Below are positions 1-5,033 of a stretch of DNA of 5,033 bases, one piece after another; position 1 is the stretch's first letter; the number at the start of each line of letters is the position of its first letter. Made by a program: the position numbers and the translations under genes. Location: positions 1 to 5,033 of the forward strand of contig CAIPGD010000432.1 in the NCBI GenBank assembly GCA_903864485.1. The letters are read 5' to 3'. The notes under the pieces are model-generated. The model worked only from the letters and a program-made list of their open reading frames with translations. It was not told where the DNA came from and made no database searches. Origin of the DNA: an uncultured bacterium (GTDB taxonomy: Bacteria > Pseudomonadota > Gammaproteobacteria > Burkholderiales > Burkholderiaceae_E).

Positions 1-369
1 ACCTACAACGTGGTCAACGGCGATCCTCTCCTTTGGCAGGATATTTGGGGTTCAATCGCCGAGTACTTTGGGATGTCGGTTGGTGAGCCCAAGCCGATGC
101 GGTTGAGTGACGAGATGCCTACGCAAGAAGCAGTCTGGGCTCGAGTAGTCAAGCGACACGGGCTAAAACCACTTGCGTTATCCGACCTAATAGGAAGTTC
201 GTGGCAGTTCGCAGATCGGGTATTCGCACATGGTCTCGAGAATCCGGCAGATTCCGTCCTGAGCGGTCTCAAGCTGCGTCAGCACGGCTTTGCCGACTGT
301 TTCGACACGGAAGACGCGCTGATTTACTGGCTCGACCGCATGCAAGCCGAGGGCTTGATCCCGCGCTGA
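1..369 (+). CDS. SDR-family NAD(P)-dependent reductase, PRISE/epimerase-like (3' part only)
   Basis: This is the C-terminal 122 residues of a protein whose start lies left of the window; the frame is open from base 1 to a TGA at 367-369. The fragment opens with T-Y-N-V-V-N-G-D followed by W-Q-D-I-W and Y-F-G-M. That pattern is typical of the substrate-binding half of extended short-chain dehydrogenases related to progesterone 5-beta-reductase/iridoid synthase (PRISE) and NAD-dependent epimerases. The rest (V-W-A-R-V-V-K-R-H-G-L, S-S-W-Q-F-A-D, L-R-Q-H-G-F, then a C-terminal helix ending L-I-P-R) also fits that group. The Rossmann fold, the cofactor-binding glycine motif and the catalytic Tyr/Lys would be upstream, so the reaction and cofactor cannot be stated; a cytosolic enone or carbonyl reductase is the likely role. 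It converges on the cupin gene with 5 bp between the stops. Family call fairly sure, substrate unknown. Confidence 0.85.
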   Translation, partial: TYNVVNGDPLLWQDIWGSIAEYFGMSVGEPKPMRLSDEMPTQEAVWARVVKRHGLKPLALSDLIGSSWQFADRVFAHGLENPADSVLSGLKLRQHGFADCFDTEDALIYWLDRMQAEGLIPR

Positions 370-419
370 GATCGTTAGTTTAAATTTTCGGTACTAAAGT
401 TTGCTGGCATGACGATCTC
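368..419. terminator. candidate structure at the convergent 3' ends (weak)
   Basis: A perfect 8-bp inverted repeat, GAGATCGT (368-375) and ACGATCTC (412-419), spans the SDR stop and the last codons of the cupin gene, with a 36-nt AT-rich loop. Its position between convergent genes suits a shared bidirectional terminator, but the loop is long and no U-run follows either arm. Confidence 0.25.
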
Positions 420-767
420 GAGAATTTCGCAGTCGTCCGAATAGTCCAGCACCGCATGGCGCATTCCGCTCGGCTGGAGCCAGCACGAACCGACTTCCAT
501 GCGGACGGCGCCCTGGTCTTCAAATTCGCTGACCAGCCAGCCCTTGAGTACATAGACCATTTGAAACTCGACACCGTGCCTATGTGGGATCGATACTTCC
601 TTTGGGTCGCACGGGGGGATCAAGCGAATCACATGGGCGACGGCGGCGCCTGACGTTGCAAGGGCAATACCTAGATCGCGGTAATGGGCGTAGGCGCGCA
701 AGCCGGGTTCAAAAACGGCATCCTTCAGATGGCTGACGGTAAATTGTTGTTTTGTTTCTTGATTCAT
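375..767 (-). CDS. small single-domain cupin protein
   Basis: The product is 130 residues, a single beta-barrel cupin domain with no signal peptide, so cytosolic. Cupin motif 1 is S-I-P-H-R-H-G-V-E-F-Q-M-V-Y-V-L-K-G (residues 59-76): it has H62 and H64, but Q69 stands where the consensus has Glu. Motif 2 is G-S-C-W-L-Q-P-S-G-M-R-H (93-104), with H104 as the last metal ligand. A divalent metal is therefore expected. Cupins of this size include dioxygenases, isomerases and ligand sensors, and the sequence does not choose among them. I chose the ATG at 767 because GGGGGA (775-780) sits 7 nt upstream; an in-frame TTG at 780-782 would swallow that ribosome-binding site and is less likely. The gene has its own upstream region and is probably transcribed separately from the hydrolase operon behind it. 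Domain call confident, function unknown. Confidence 0.88.
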   Translation of the reverse strand: MNQETKQQFTVSHLKDAVFEPGLRAYAHYRDLGIALATSGAAVAHVIRLIPPCDPKEVSIPHRHGVEFQMVYVLKGWLVSEFEDQGAVRMEVGSCWLQPSGMRHAVLDYSDDCEILEIVMPANFSTENLN

Positions 768-774
768 GGTCAGT

Positions 775-780
775 TCCCCC
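775..780 (-). promoter_or_regulatory. Shine-Dalgarno site deciding the cupin start
   Basis: On the minus strand GGGGGA lies 7 nt before the ATG at 767. It lies inside the five extra codons that would be added by starting at the in-frame TTG (780-782), so it argues for the shorter protein. Confidence 0.65.
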
Positions 781-805
781 AAGCTTGCATTCGTGTTCCG
801 ACCTT

Positions 806-835
806 AGCATAGAGGAGCCATCAACGAGCATTCAA
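806..835 (-). promoter_or_regulatory. candidate sigma70-type promoter for the cupin gene
   Basis: On the minus strand TTGAAT (835-830) and TATGCT (811-806) are separated by 18 bp. Each matches the sigma70 consensus hexamer in 4 of 6 positions. The site is 39 nt upstream of the cupin ATG, a sensible distance. It is the best pair I found in the 110-bp gap, but the match is weak and the call rests on position as much as on sequence. Confidence 0.3.
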
Positions 836-860
836 ACCTGAATCGATGAGAGATGGCCCC
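814..860 (-). repeat. imperfect inverted repeat between hydrolase 3' end and cupin gene
   Basis: GGAGCCATC (814-822) faces GATGGCCCC (852-860). In minus-strand RNA this gives a 9-bp stem with one G-U pair; in plus-strand RNA the same position is an A-C mismatch, so the fold favours minus-strand transcripts. Within the 29-nt loop, ATTCA (830-834) and TGAAT (839-843) form a second 5-bp stem with a 4-nt loop. The structure begins 17 nt past the hydrolase stop codon and overlaps the candidate cupin -35 hexamer. No U-run follows it, so it is not a standard intrinsic terminator. It could be a 3'-end stabilising stem-loop or an operator. Confidence 0.4.
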
Positions 861-877
861 AAAAGCCTTGCTGTTTT

Positions 878-1819
878 TTATTGCGAAACGGTGAAACTCT
901 CCAGCTTTTCCGCCTTCCCCGACTTGAGGATGTTTGCAATCGCGCGCATGGTTTGCGGTTCAATCCCCTTAAACCCATGCTCTGTTTGCGCTTGGCATGC
1001 GCCACCTTGAAACCCACTTCCACCCAATACCGTGATCAGAGGGAAGCCGAATTTCTCGCTAATTTTCTTCGCGCCCGCATAGGTCGTCAGTCCGCAAGGA
1101 TCGTCCCGATGATGGACAAAAACCTGCGGAATACCGGACCGCGTGTAATCGAAATTGGCGAGTTCTCGATACGATCCTTGCGCCCAGGGTTCCGTAATGG
1201 ACGCGGTATGAATTGCGCCGGCGTAGGACTTGGGTTCAAAGATTGGCATGAATGCCGATGAAATCGTGCCCATACTGGTACCGATGAGCCAGACCTCGTT
1301 GAGGCTCGGATGTTGACCCTTCACTGCATCAATGAGCTTTTGTACATGTTGCTGCCGATCTTGCGAGCTTTGGTAGGCGGCCGAACAGTAATCTCCACTT
1401 TCAGAATGACAGTCCACGATCAGGGTCGCAATGGATTCGTCCGCGAGAAATCGCCTCGAGCGGATCAGGAAGTTGCCGTTCAGTTTCGACCGCACCATCG
1501 CGCCATTCTCAACGATGGGTCGAACCACAGACGGGTAACCCGGCAACAGGACGGCCAGCCTAGTGTGGTTAGACGTTCCGGCTCTCACCGAGTAAACGCC
1601 GGCTTGCTGGCGGTTGGTATCGAGAGCAACACTCACGAGTTCCTCAGTCAATCCCTCGGCATGCGCAGGAATCGATTGGGCAATCGCGGCCCCTGGACCA
1701 ATACAAATTCCAAGCCCTAGGGCGATGGCAAAGCCCCCAATCAGGCGGAAACCGATCGTAGGCTGGAGGCGATTCGCGGTGCCAATCAAGCCTGCCTTAG
1801 TCTTCTGCACTGCGCCCAT
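878..1819 (-). CDS. exported alpha/beta hydrolase (putative esterase/lipase-like)
   Basis: With the ATG at 1819 the product is 313 residues. An N-terminal signal has a long basic n-region, a hydrophobic core at about 27-45 and a likely signal-peptidase I cut after A-I-A (47), so the mature enzyme should be periplasmic or secreted. The alpha/beta hydrolase features in order are: L-L-P-G-Y (91-95, oxyanion-hole region), nucleophile elbow G-T-S-M-G with S182, an acid in H-H-R-D-D-P-C (D239 or D240) and the catalytic H281 in T-E-H-G-F-K-G. Cysteines 137/145 and 242/275 could form two disulfides, in keeping with export. The start overlaps the mlaA stop by 23 bp, implying translational coupling; only a weak AGG lies upstream. 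Earlier in-frame starts (ATG 1855, TTG 1864) would overlap mlaA further and lengthen the n-region. I recognise the fold but not a characterised family; substrate unknown. Confidence 0.85.
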   Translation of the reverse strand: MGAVQKTKAGLIGTANRLQPTIGFRLIGGFAIALGLGICIGPGAAIAQSIPAHAEGLTEELVSVALDTNRQQAGVYSVRAGTSNHTRLAVLLPGYPSVVRPIVENGAMVRSKLNGNFLIRSRRFLADESIATLIVDCHSESGDYCSAAYQSSQDRQQHVQKLIDAVKGQHPSLNEVWLIGTSMGTISSAFMPIFEPKSYAGAIHTASITEPWAQGSYRELANFDYTRSGIPQVFVHHRDDPCGLTTYAGAKKISEKFGFPLITVLGGSGFQGGACQAQTEHGFKGIEPQTMRAIANILKSGKAEKLESFTVSQ

Positions 1820-2687
1820 CGAGAACCTGAGCTTGCCTTCTTTGCATGTAGGCATCGCGGACAAACAGATATTGATCGAGCGCGATGCCTTGCAAGGCTT
1901 TCTCTCGGTCCAACAGGCGAGATCTCGAGTCCGTTAGCCTGACGGCCGTTATTGAATTCCGTGCCCCTGGGTCTGCGAGGTATCGAAATGGGCTCGCGTG
2001 CACATCCACGCCGATCTGCGCAAAAGAATCGCGCAATGTGCTGGGCCCCAAAAGCGGCAGGACGACGTATGGGCCGGCCGGAACCCCCCAGACGCCAAGC
2101 GTCTGACCAAAGTCTTCTTTGTGTTTTTGGTAGCCCCAGTCCGAGGCAAAATCAACCAACCCGACGACACCGATGGTGCTGTTGATGACGACGCGGGTCG
2201 CGTCGGTTCCGGCTTCGCGAACTTTTCCCTGCATCAGATTATTCGCGCTGGTCCAGATGTCGGCAACGTTGCCGAACACGTTTTGAACCCCGGTACGAAC
2301 CAGCGTCGGGATCACCGTTTTGTAGGCCTGGGCAACCGGCTTGATCGCCCATTCGTCGGCTTTGAGGTTCACCGCAAAGGTGACTCGATTAATTGATTCA
2401 AAGGGATCGGACTGCCCCCCCGAATATTGGGCCTCAGCGTTCACCATCGAACCGCTGTTCGTCAGAACTGAGCTGAAGGTTGAGTCCCCCCGAGGCGAGC
2501 CGAGACGCACTTGGTACGGCGTGGCCAGGTCGGCCGCACGCGCGGGCTCTGCCGCCGTTACCAACAGCAGAGCGGTCATCCCAATGGCCAGCCCCCAACG
2601 CAGCCGGTTTTCGATGCAATTTTGGAGGTCCACGCAATTGAAGGTCACAGGCATCCGAAACAGGACGCGGGCATCAAATGAAAACAT
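1797..2687 (-). CDS. mlaA: MlaA (VacJ) family outer-membrane phospholipid transport protein
   Basis: MlaA sits in the outer membrane with a porin and removes phospholipid from the outer leaflet, passing it to periplasmic MlaC and the inner-membrane MlaFEDB complex. This 296-residue product has the whole family signature: D-P-F-E-S-I-N-R (94-101), G-N-V-A-D (139-143), N-N-L-M-Q-G-K (149-155), N-S-T-I-G-V-V-G-L-V-D (169-179), E-D-F-G-Q-T-L-G (191-198), G-P-Y-V-V-L-P (205-211), G-P-S-T-L-R-D (214-220) and R-D-A-Y-M-Q-R-R (277-284). The N-terminus has a hydrophobic core (about 31-45) ending A-R-A|A-D, a signal-peptidase I site; no lipobox cysteine is present, unlike E. coli MlaA. The start is uncertain: ATG 2687 overlaps phoD by 14 bp with AAGG 12 nt upstream, and ATG 2654 (285 residues) has no visible Shine-Dalgarno. 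No other mla genes are in the window. Family call very confident. Confidence 0.95.
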   Translation of the reverse strand: MFSFDARVLFRMPVTFNCVDLQNCIENRLRWGLAIGMTALLLVTAAEPARAADLATPYQVRLGSPRGDSTFSSVLTNSGSMVNAEAQYSGGQSDPFESINRVTFAVNLKADEWAIKPVAQAYKTVIPTLVRTGVQNVFGNVADIWTSANNLMQGKVREAGTDATRVVINSTIGVVGLVDFASDWGYQKHKEDFGQTLGVWGVPAGPYVVLPLLGPSTLRDSFAQIGVDVHASPFRYLADPGARNSITAVRLTDSRSRLLDREKALQGIALDQYLFVRDAYMQRRQAQVLDGRSAED

Positions 2688-4425
2688 CAGGCGCGACTGC
2701 CTTTTTTGCCGCCCGGAACGGCGCAGTATGCCCAAGATCGGCGGAGTATGTGCGGCTCAGTACTTGGTTGACGAAAATCCATTCGCCTTTGGCTTCGGTG
2801 GCTGTGAAAGTCATCTTGAGATAACCACGACGGGATGGATCGAGCCAACGCAGATCATCCACGATATTTTCGAATAAAGACTTTACCTGTGCGGGGGTGA
2901 AACCTGGCAGATACTCTTCGAATCCACCCGAAGAGACCCCCGGCGTTGCAAACTCTTCGCCAACCTTGACATTCGCCAGCGCCGCGTTTGCAAGCCCCAT
3001 GAGCGTCAAATCACTGTGCCAACCGTTGTGGGTGTCGCCGGCTAGAGAGATCAGTTTTTTATTTAGCTGCAACGCTGATGCCAGAACCGCTTCACGGGCT
3101 GCAATATAGCCGTCCCATGCGTCGAGGTTATAGCCAATTTTTGGATTGATTGCCGGGTTCAACAGAGCAGTTTCGGTGGATGTCAATGGCGCGCCCGCCG
3201 CCTTTTTTGCCTTGGCCGTGAGGTAGGCATTAATGGCCTCCAAGCCCCGTTGTTGGGCCGCGGGGTCGCGGGAGTCGCCATTGAGGACGGATAGCACGGA
3301 TACGGGAGATTCCATCCTTGCCATTAAGACCTGCTGGCCAAGGACCTGCCAGGTGGCCTGAGAACCGCTCATTTTCTGCTGTAACCAGGCCAATTGCTCG
3401 GCACCCAGCATCTGGCGGTCGGCACGGGCGTATTCTGCAAGCGCGCTAGCCTGCTTCGCAGCACCTTCGAGGCCAGCCAATTCCGTAATTGCAATCTGCT
3501 TGTCACGTGCAATGTTGCGTGTTTCAAGCATGTGCAGACTCACAAGCCGGCCAAAGTCGAAACTCCGGTAAATCTTCAGCTTGTCCGCGCCAGTTCGGAT
3601 CGGCATCCATTCATGGAATGCTTGAATCGCGGCTGTACGGCGAACGGTATATAGCCCCTCCGTTGCTGGGTCATGCCCTTGCGCGCCGTCCTTGTAATTG
3701 TCGTTAGAAACCTCGTGGTCGTCCCAAACGGCGATCATTGGCATCTTGGCATGGAGGGTCTTGGAGTCGGGGTCCGACTTGTAGAGCGCATGCCGCTTAC
3801 GGTAATCCTCCAGCGATAGAGTTTCGTTGGCGTGATCGGCAAACCGTTTGAGGTTCTGGATGATGGGATCAGTTGGTGCGCTCCCCGTTCCGTACTCGTA
3901 AATATAATCGCCAAGGTGAATGGCAAAGTGCGAATCGCGTTTGGCAGCCTCCGCATAGGCATTGAAGAAGCCCAGTGGGTAGTCTGCGCAGGAAAACACC
4001 GAGAAGGTGACTTCAGTCGCATCTGAGGCTGGCAGGGTACGTGCTTGCCCGATCGGAGAGATGCTAGGGCCGCACAAAAATCGGTAGAAATAGGTTTTTC
4101 CAGCCGATAGGCCCAGCGCATCAACCTTGACGGTGAACCCCGTCTCTGCACCCGAGGTCACTTGTCCTGATGAAACGATCGAGCTAAAGGCCGTGTCGTT
4201 CGCGACCTGATAGATCAAGTTGACTGGGTCGGAACCTGTCTGATACTTCGCATGGGTCCAGAGAATGATTCGGTCTGTCAGTGGGTCGCCGCTTGCAACG
4301 CCGTAATTGAAATCAACGGGCAGAGGGTCATCACTACAGGCTGACAAGACTCCGCCCGAGGCAACGGCCGCCGAGACAGACGAAAGTTTGACAATAAATT
4401 CCCGGCGGGTGAAATGGATGGCCAC
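2674..4425 (-). CDS. phoD: PhoD-family alkaline phosphatase/phosphodiesterase, Tat lipoprotein
   Basis: The product is 583 residues. The N-terminus reads T-R-R-E-F-I-V-K (6-13), a twin-arginine motif, followed by a hydrophobic stretch and the lipobox L-S-A-C with C30, so it should be exported folded and then lipid-anchored. A PhoD N-terminal beta domain (about 38-130) precedes the metallophosphatase domain. Metal-site residues by comparison with Bacillus PhoD are C146 and D148 (S-C-A-D), D173 and Y176 (G-D-Y-I-Y), N241 following W-D-D-H-E-V (234-239), and D464 and H466 (G-D-T-H). Family members use calcium and iron and hydrolyse phosphomono- and diesters; a Streptomyces phospholipase D is in the same family. 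The start is GTG at 4425 with GGAG 8 nt upstream. No Pho box was seen in the 72-bp gap. The 3' end overlaps mlaA, so they share an mRNA. Family very confident, substrate inferred. Confidence 0.95.
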   Translation of the reverse strand: MAIHFTRREFIVKLSSVSAAVASGGVLSACSDDPLPVDFNYGVASGDPLTDRIILWTHAKYQTGSDPVNLIYQVANDTAFSSIVSSGQVTSGAETGFTVKVDALGLSAGKTYFYRFLCGPSISPIGQARTLPASDATEVTFSVFSCADYPLGFFNAYAEAAKRDSHFAIHLGDYIYEYGTGSAPTDPIIQNLKRFADHANETLSLEDYRKRHALYKSDPDSKTLHAKMPMIAVWDDHEVSNDNYKDGAQGHDPATEGLYTVRRTAAIQAFHEWMPIRTGADKLKIYRSFDFGRLVSLHMLETRNIARDKQIAITELAGLEGAAKQASALAEYARADRQMLGAEQLAWLQQKMSGSQATWQVLGQQVLMARMESPVSVLSVLNGDSRDPAAQQRGLEAINAYLTAKAKKAAGAPLTSTETALLNPAINPKIGYNLDAWDGYIAAREAVLASALQLNKKLISLAGDTHNGWHSDLTLMGLANAALANVKVGEEFATPGVSSGGFEEYLPGFTPAQVKSLFENIVDDLRWLDPSRRGYLKMTFTATEAKGEWIFVNQVLSRTYSADLGHTAPFRAAKKAVAPDVFI

Positions 4426-4433
4426 GAGAGCAA

Positions 4434-4437
4434 CTCC
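4434..4437 (-). promoter_or_regulatory. Shine-Dalgarno site supporting the phoD GTG start
   Basis: GGAG on the minus strand ends 8 nt before the GTG at 4425. It supports this non-ATG start, and the protein it yields begins just ahead of the twin-arginine motif as expected for a Tat signal. Confidence 0.65.
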
Positions 4438-4458
4438 GATTTGGATAAAAGATCGAAG

Positions 4459-4499
4459 GATCCTGATTGCTCGTCATGACGGGGCGATGAATCGGGATC
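4459..4499. repeat. stem-loop with palindromic core at the phzF-like stop / phoD leader
   Basis: GATCCTGATT (4459-4468) faces AATCGGGATC (4490-4499): ten paired positions, nine Watson-Crick, and one that is T-G on the plus strand and C-A on the minus strand. The 21-nt loop contains the perfect palindrome CGTCATGACG (4472-4481). The right arm runs into the phzF-like stop codon (4498-4500). In minus-strand RNA the stem is followed by CTTCGATCTTTT, a T-run too far away for a clean intrinsic terminator. It may attenuate or process read-through into phoD, or bind a regulator. Confidence 0.4.
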
Positions 4500-5033
4500 A
4501 AACTCTTACGTGACCATCAATACACGTGACACTCTCGCCCCCTACCCAGATTTCGCCATCGGCACTTTCGACATAGACGCGTCCCGCGCGCCCCACTGCG
4601 GTTCCCTGACTTGCGATGTAGTTGGGCGGAGCATGACCCGCGCCGATTAGCCACTGTGCCAAGCCGGCATTGAGGCTGCCCGTTACGGGGTCTTCGACCA
4701 TGCCGTTATTGCCTGGAAAGAACGCGCGGACTTCGAACGCGACGTCCGCATCAACCCGCGTTGATGATCCAACCGTGGCGCGCGCGCCCACCACACCGAC
4801 CTTCGCGCGAGGCCCAACAACACCAATGTCGAGCCCGGCAAGAATTGCTGCGTCCGGTTTGAGGGCCAGTACAAGCTCGGCAGATCGCAGCAATAGGCCT
4901 CGCCAACGCGGACCGTTATCACACCAGGCATGATCAATGATGTCGTCGGCACTCAGGCCTAAGCCTCGAGTGATCAGGTCGATATCTGCTGCATCGAGGG
5001 GGCCATCTTTTCGCCTTGGAGGGGCGGCAAAAG
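4498..5033 (-). CDS. PhzF-family isomerase/epimerase (5' end beyond the window)
   Basis: The frame is open from the right edge (base 5033) to a TGA at 4498-4500, giving 177 visible residues; family members are usually about 280-300 long, so roughly the first third is missing. The fragment begins F-A-A-P-P-R-R and carries D-N-G-P-R-W (38-43), F-F-P-G-N-N-G (104-110), the conserved E-D-P-V-T-G-S (113-119), then A-Q-W-L-I-G-A-G-H-A-P and S-Q-G-T-A-V-G-R-A-G-R-V-Y-V. These belong to the second half of the PhzF/diaminopimelate-epimerase-like fold. The catalytic Glu and His known from PhzF lie in the missing part. PhzF itself isomerises a phenazine precursor, but most homologues outside phenazine clusters have unknown substrates, and no other phenazine gene is seen. 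Residues 71-88 contain a nine-residue tandem repeat. It lies 72 bp upstream of phoD on the same strand and may be co-transcribed. Confidence 0.93.
   Translation of the reverse strand, partial: FAAPPRRKDGPLDAADIDLITRGLGLSADDIIDHAWCDNGPRWRGLLLRSAELVLALKPDAAILAGLDIGVVGPRAKVGVVGARATVGSSTRVDADVAFEVRAFFPGNNGMVEDPVTGSLNAGLAQWLIGAGHAPPNYIASQGTAVGRAGRVYVESADGEIWVGGESVTCIDGHVRV
4772..4825 (-). repeat. imperfect 27-bp tandem duplication inside the phzF-like gene
   Basis: Two adjacent 27-bp units (4772-4798 and 4799-4825) match at 19 of 27 positions and are in frame. They encode G-V-V-G-P-R-A-K-V and G-V-V-G-A-R-A-T-V, seven of nine residues identical. The repeat lies between the GVVG strand and the F-E-V-R-A-F strand that precedes the EDPVTG motif. 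Confidence 0.7.

Noticed and set aside
861..880. T-run GTTTTTTA after a GGC...GCC pair on the plus strand, resembling an intrinsic terminator
   Set aside because: The stem is only 3 bp, and on the plus strand there is no gene ending there to terminate; the T-run is part of the hydrolase stop region on the other strand.
1310..1720. 136-codon plus-strand frame antisense to the hydrolase
   Set aside because: No recognisable domain and fully opposite the hydrolase, whose triad motifs are intact.
1998..2396. 132-codon plus-strand frame antisense to mlaA
   Set aside because: Mirror of the strongly conserved MlaA coding sequence; no independent start signal or domain.
2672..2674. ATG overlapping the phoD stop as TGATG, which looks like a classic coupled start for mlaA
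   Set aside because: It is not in the mlaA frame (distance to the mlaA stop is not a multiple of three), so it cannot start this protein.
2341..2877. 178-codon plus-strand open frame antisense to phoD/mlaA
   Set aside because: It lies wholly opposite two genes with clear family motifs, its translation shows no domain, and it is rich in Arg/Ser as expected for a GC-rich shadow frame.
3735..4151. 138-codon minus-strand frame inside phoD
   Set aside because: Same strand but a different frame from phoD, covering its conserved metal-site region; no domain seen.
4426..4497. A Pho box (PhoB site) or clear promoter upstream of phoD
   Set aside because: I could not find the spaced CTGTCAT-like direct repeats of a Pho box or a convincing -35/-10 pair in this gap; phosphate control is therefore not supported by the sequence.
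4498..5033. A phenazine biosynthesis cluster because of the PhzF homologue
   Set aside because: No other phenazine gene is present, and PhzF-like proteins are widespread in bacteria that make no phenazines.

Overview
The window is compact, ordinary-looking proteobacterial chromosome. Moderate-to-high GC, an MlaA homologue with a beta-proteobacterial style C-terminus (DAYMQRR followed by a short VLDG tail), a Tat lipoprotein signal and a PhzF of the type common in Burkholderiales all point to a Gram-negative, probably a beta-proteobacterium. The exact genus cannot be read from this sequence. There are no rRNA or tRNA genes, CRISPR arrays, insertion sequences or phage genes. Coding density is about 96 percent.

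Layout from left to right: (1) the 3' end of a plus-strand SDR-type NAD(P)-dependent reductase of the PRISE/epimerase-like group; (2) converging on it with only 5 bp between stop codons, a small minus-strand cupin with its own Shine-Dalgarno and a 110-bp upstream region; (3) a minus-strand run, given in transcription order: the 3' part of a PhzF-family isomerase/epimerase (open at the right edge), a 72-bp gap with a palindromic stem-loop, a PhoD-family phosphodiesterase/alkaline phosphatase with a Tat lipoprotein signal, an MlaA (VacJ) outer-membrane phospholipid transport protein, and an exported alpha/beta hydrolase.

The last three genes overlap end to start (phoD/mlaA by about 14 bp, mlaA/hydrolase by about 23 bp), so they are very likely co-transcribed and translationally coupled. 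All three products carry export signals and would act in the periplasm or outer membrane. My inference is a small envelope-lipid or phosphodiester turnover unit: MlaA handles mislocalised phospholipid, PhoD could cleave phosphoesters, and the hydrolase could cleave esters. The substrates are not shown by the sequence.

The main oddities are an MlaA with no lipobox, an imperfect 27-bp tandem duplication that lengthens a loop in the PhzF homologue, a Gln in place of the usual cupin Glu ligand, and three inverted repeats at gene boundaries. I see no clearly new biological system here; the phoD-mlaA-hydrolase unit is the best candidate for follow-up.
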